From Phylloscopus collybita (Eukaryota > Chordata > Aves > Passeriformes > Phylloscopidae): DNA of 64,000 nucleotides. This document shows positions 63,270 through 64,000 of this stretch, in pieces (the first letter of the stretch is position 1; each line of letters begins with the position of its first letter). The notes below the pieces were generated by a model. It saw nothing but the letters and a program-made list of their open reading frames with translations, was not told the origin of the DNA and ran no database searches. The DNA is taken from NCBI GenBank assembly GCA_027886175.1, contig JAJNNQ010000156.1, positions 310,001 to 374,000 on the forward strand, in the 5' to 3' direction. Both the position numbers and the translations under genes were made by a program.

Positions 63270-64000
63270 CCATGGGAAACCAAAGTCTCCACTCCAGGGT
63301 CCTGGTGTGAGTTTGTAGGAGGCCTTTGGCACTACAAGAGCAGACAAAGTTCCATCTGGTGGTTGATTGCATCGAGGAGATATCCTCATTTGTATGGAAT
63401 TTCAGCAGGCAGAAGCCCAGTGGCAGGCAGACAGCATTAGACACAAACAATGGACCTTTTCCATGGGAAACCAAAGTCTCCACCCCAGCTTCTTGATGTC
63501 ACTTTGTAGGAGGCCTTTGGCACTACGGGGGCAGACAAACTTCCACCCGGTGGTAGATTACACCTGGGAGATATCCTCATTTTTATGGAACTTCAGCAGT
63601 CATAAACACAGTGCCAGGCAAAGAGCATTAGACAGGAACGGTGGTCCTTTTCCATGGGAAACCAAAGTCTCCACCATAGGTTCCTGATGGCAGTTTGTAG
63701 GAGACCTTTGGAAACACAAGGGCAGAGAAACTTCCATCTGGTGTTTGATTGCACCTGGGAGATATTCTCATTTGTATGGAATTTAAGTGGAATTTTAGTA
63801 GGCAGAATCCCAGCAGCAGGTAGATAGAATTAGACATGAATAGTGGCTCATTTCCATGGGAAACCAAAGTCTCCATCCCCCGTTCCTGATGTCAGTCTGT
63901 AAGAGGCGATTGGAACTACAAGGGCAGAAAAAATTCCATCTGGTGGTAGATTGGACCTGGGAGATATCGCCATTTGTATGGAATTTTAGTGGTATTTTAG
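63270..64000 (+). repeat. H24: partial HOR cut by the right edge
   Basis: m1 (63270), m2 (63461), m3 (63652) and most of m4 (63854) are present, with the m10-like middle and type II tail in m3. The array continues beyond the window. Confidence 0.95.

Larger units (their letters stand above)
1..64000 (+). repeat. Satellite DNA array with 12-monomer higher-order repeats
   Basis: The full window is a head-to-tail array of about 326 monomers of 191 or 202 bp (two of 192 bp per copy of one variant block). Nearly every monomer contains CCATGGGAAACC or a one- to two-base variant, followed by AAAGTCTCC, a GATGTCAGTTTGTAGGAGGC-like segment, CTTCCATCTGGTGG and GGGAGATATCCTCATTT. Distinct monomer types recur every 2358 bp, which defines a higher-order repeat. 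No inverted monomer, transposon or unique sequence interrupts it. Each forward reading frame meets the TGA in TTCCTGATGTC or other stops within one or two monomers, so the array is non-coding by appearance. The organisation is like centromeric or pericentromeric satellite of animals; the family and species are not recognised. Confidence 0.97.

Noticed and set aside
1..64000. Recurring ORFs of 60-139 codons on both strands as protein genes
   Set aside because: They follow the repeat phase, overlap on opposite strands, end at the TGA of the shared TTCCTGATGTC segment or nearby stops, and change length with single substitutions between copies. No known domain, splice signal or promoter context supports them.
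1..64000. Alpha satellite or another named primate satellite
   Set aside because: Monomer length is 191/202 bp rather than 171 bp, and the sequence words do not match alpha, beta, gamma or HSat families as I know them. A database search was not possible.
1..64000. CRISPR array
   Set aside because: Repeats are contiguous 191-202-bp related monomers with no short repeat/unique spacer alternation.
1..64000. Transposon or retroelement insertions
   Set aside because: Every stretch can be assigned to a monomer in phase. No terminal repeats, poly-A tracts, target-site duplications or transposase-like reading frames were seen.
1..64000. Inverted monomer blocks
   Set aside because: All conserved boxes followed through the window are on the plus strand; no orientation switch was found.
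1..64000. tRNA, rRNA or other structured RNA genes
   Set aside because: No cloverleaf boxes or rRNA words were recognised; the only hairpins are the short dyads reported above.

Overview
The whole window is one uninterrupted tandem satellite array. I find no protein-coding gene, RNA gene, transposon, CRISPR array or unique sequence. The monomer is about 191 or 202 bp and carries a nearly invariant box (CCATGGGAAACC, then AAAGTCTCC). I count about 326 monomers, all head to tail in the same orientation. CpG is scarce (0 to 6 per monomer, one monomer type has none) and TG/CA is common, which suggests a CpG-methylating, probably vertebrate, genome. The family is not alpha satellite (171 bp) or any satellite I recognise, so I name no species.

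The monomers form a higher-order repeat (HOR) of 12 diverged types, m1 to m12, totalling 2358 bp (6 x 191 + 6 x 202). I place HOR boundaries at the CCATGG of m1 and number the copies H1 to H24. Canonical 12-mers are H2-H5 (5952-15383), H7 (21270-23627), H9-H14 (28324-42471), H16-H17 (46775-51490), H19-H21 (52468-59541) and H23 (60912-63269). H24 is cut off by the window end and bases 1-65 are the tail of an earlier m12. Canonical copies differ by only a few substitutions.

Six copies depart from 2358 bp. H1 (66-5951) and H6 (15384-21269) are 5886-bp 30-mers sharing the same 18-monomer, 3528-bp insertion. H8 (23628-28323, 4696 bp, 24 monomers) and H15 (42472-46774, 4303 bp, 22 monomers) have m8-m10 replaced by a related variant block; H15 lacks two monomers (393 bp) that H8 has. 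H18 (51491-52467, 977 bp) is a 5-mer lacking m3-m9, and H22 (59542-60911, 1370 bp) is a 7-mer lacking m5-m9. The junctions examined fall within homologous parts of two monomers and keep monomer phase, as expected from unequal exchange between paralogous monomers.

On a finer scale, m2, m3 and m10-m11 carry linked alleles scattered among the HOR copies as a mosaic, indicating gene conversion on top of unequal exchange. Short dyads recur at the same place in the monomers. The architecture resembles a centromeric or pericentromeric HOR array, but no canonical CENP-B box was seen, so centromere function is only inferred. The many short ORFs on both strands follow from repeat periodicity and are not annotated as genes.
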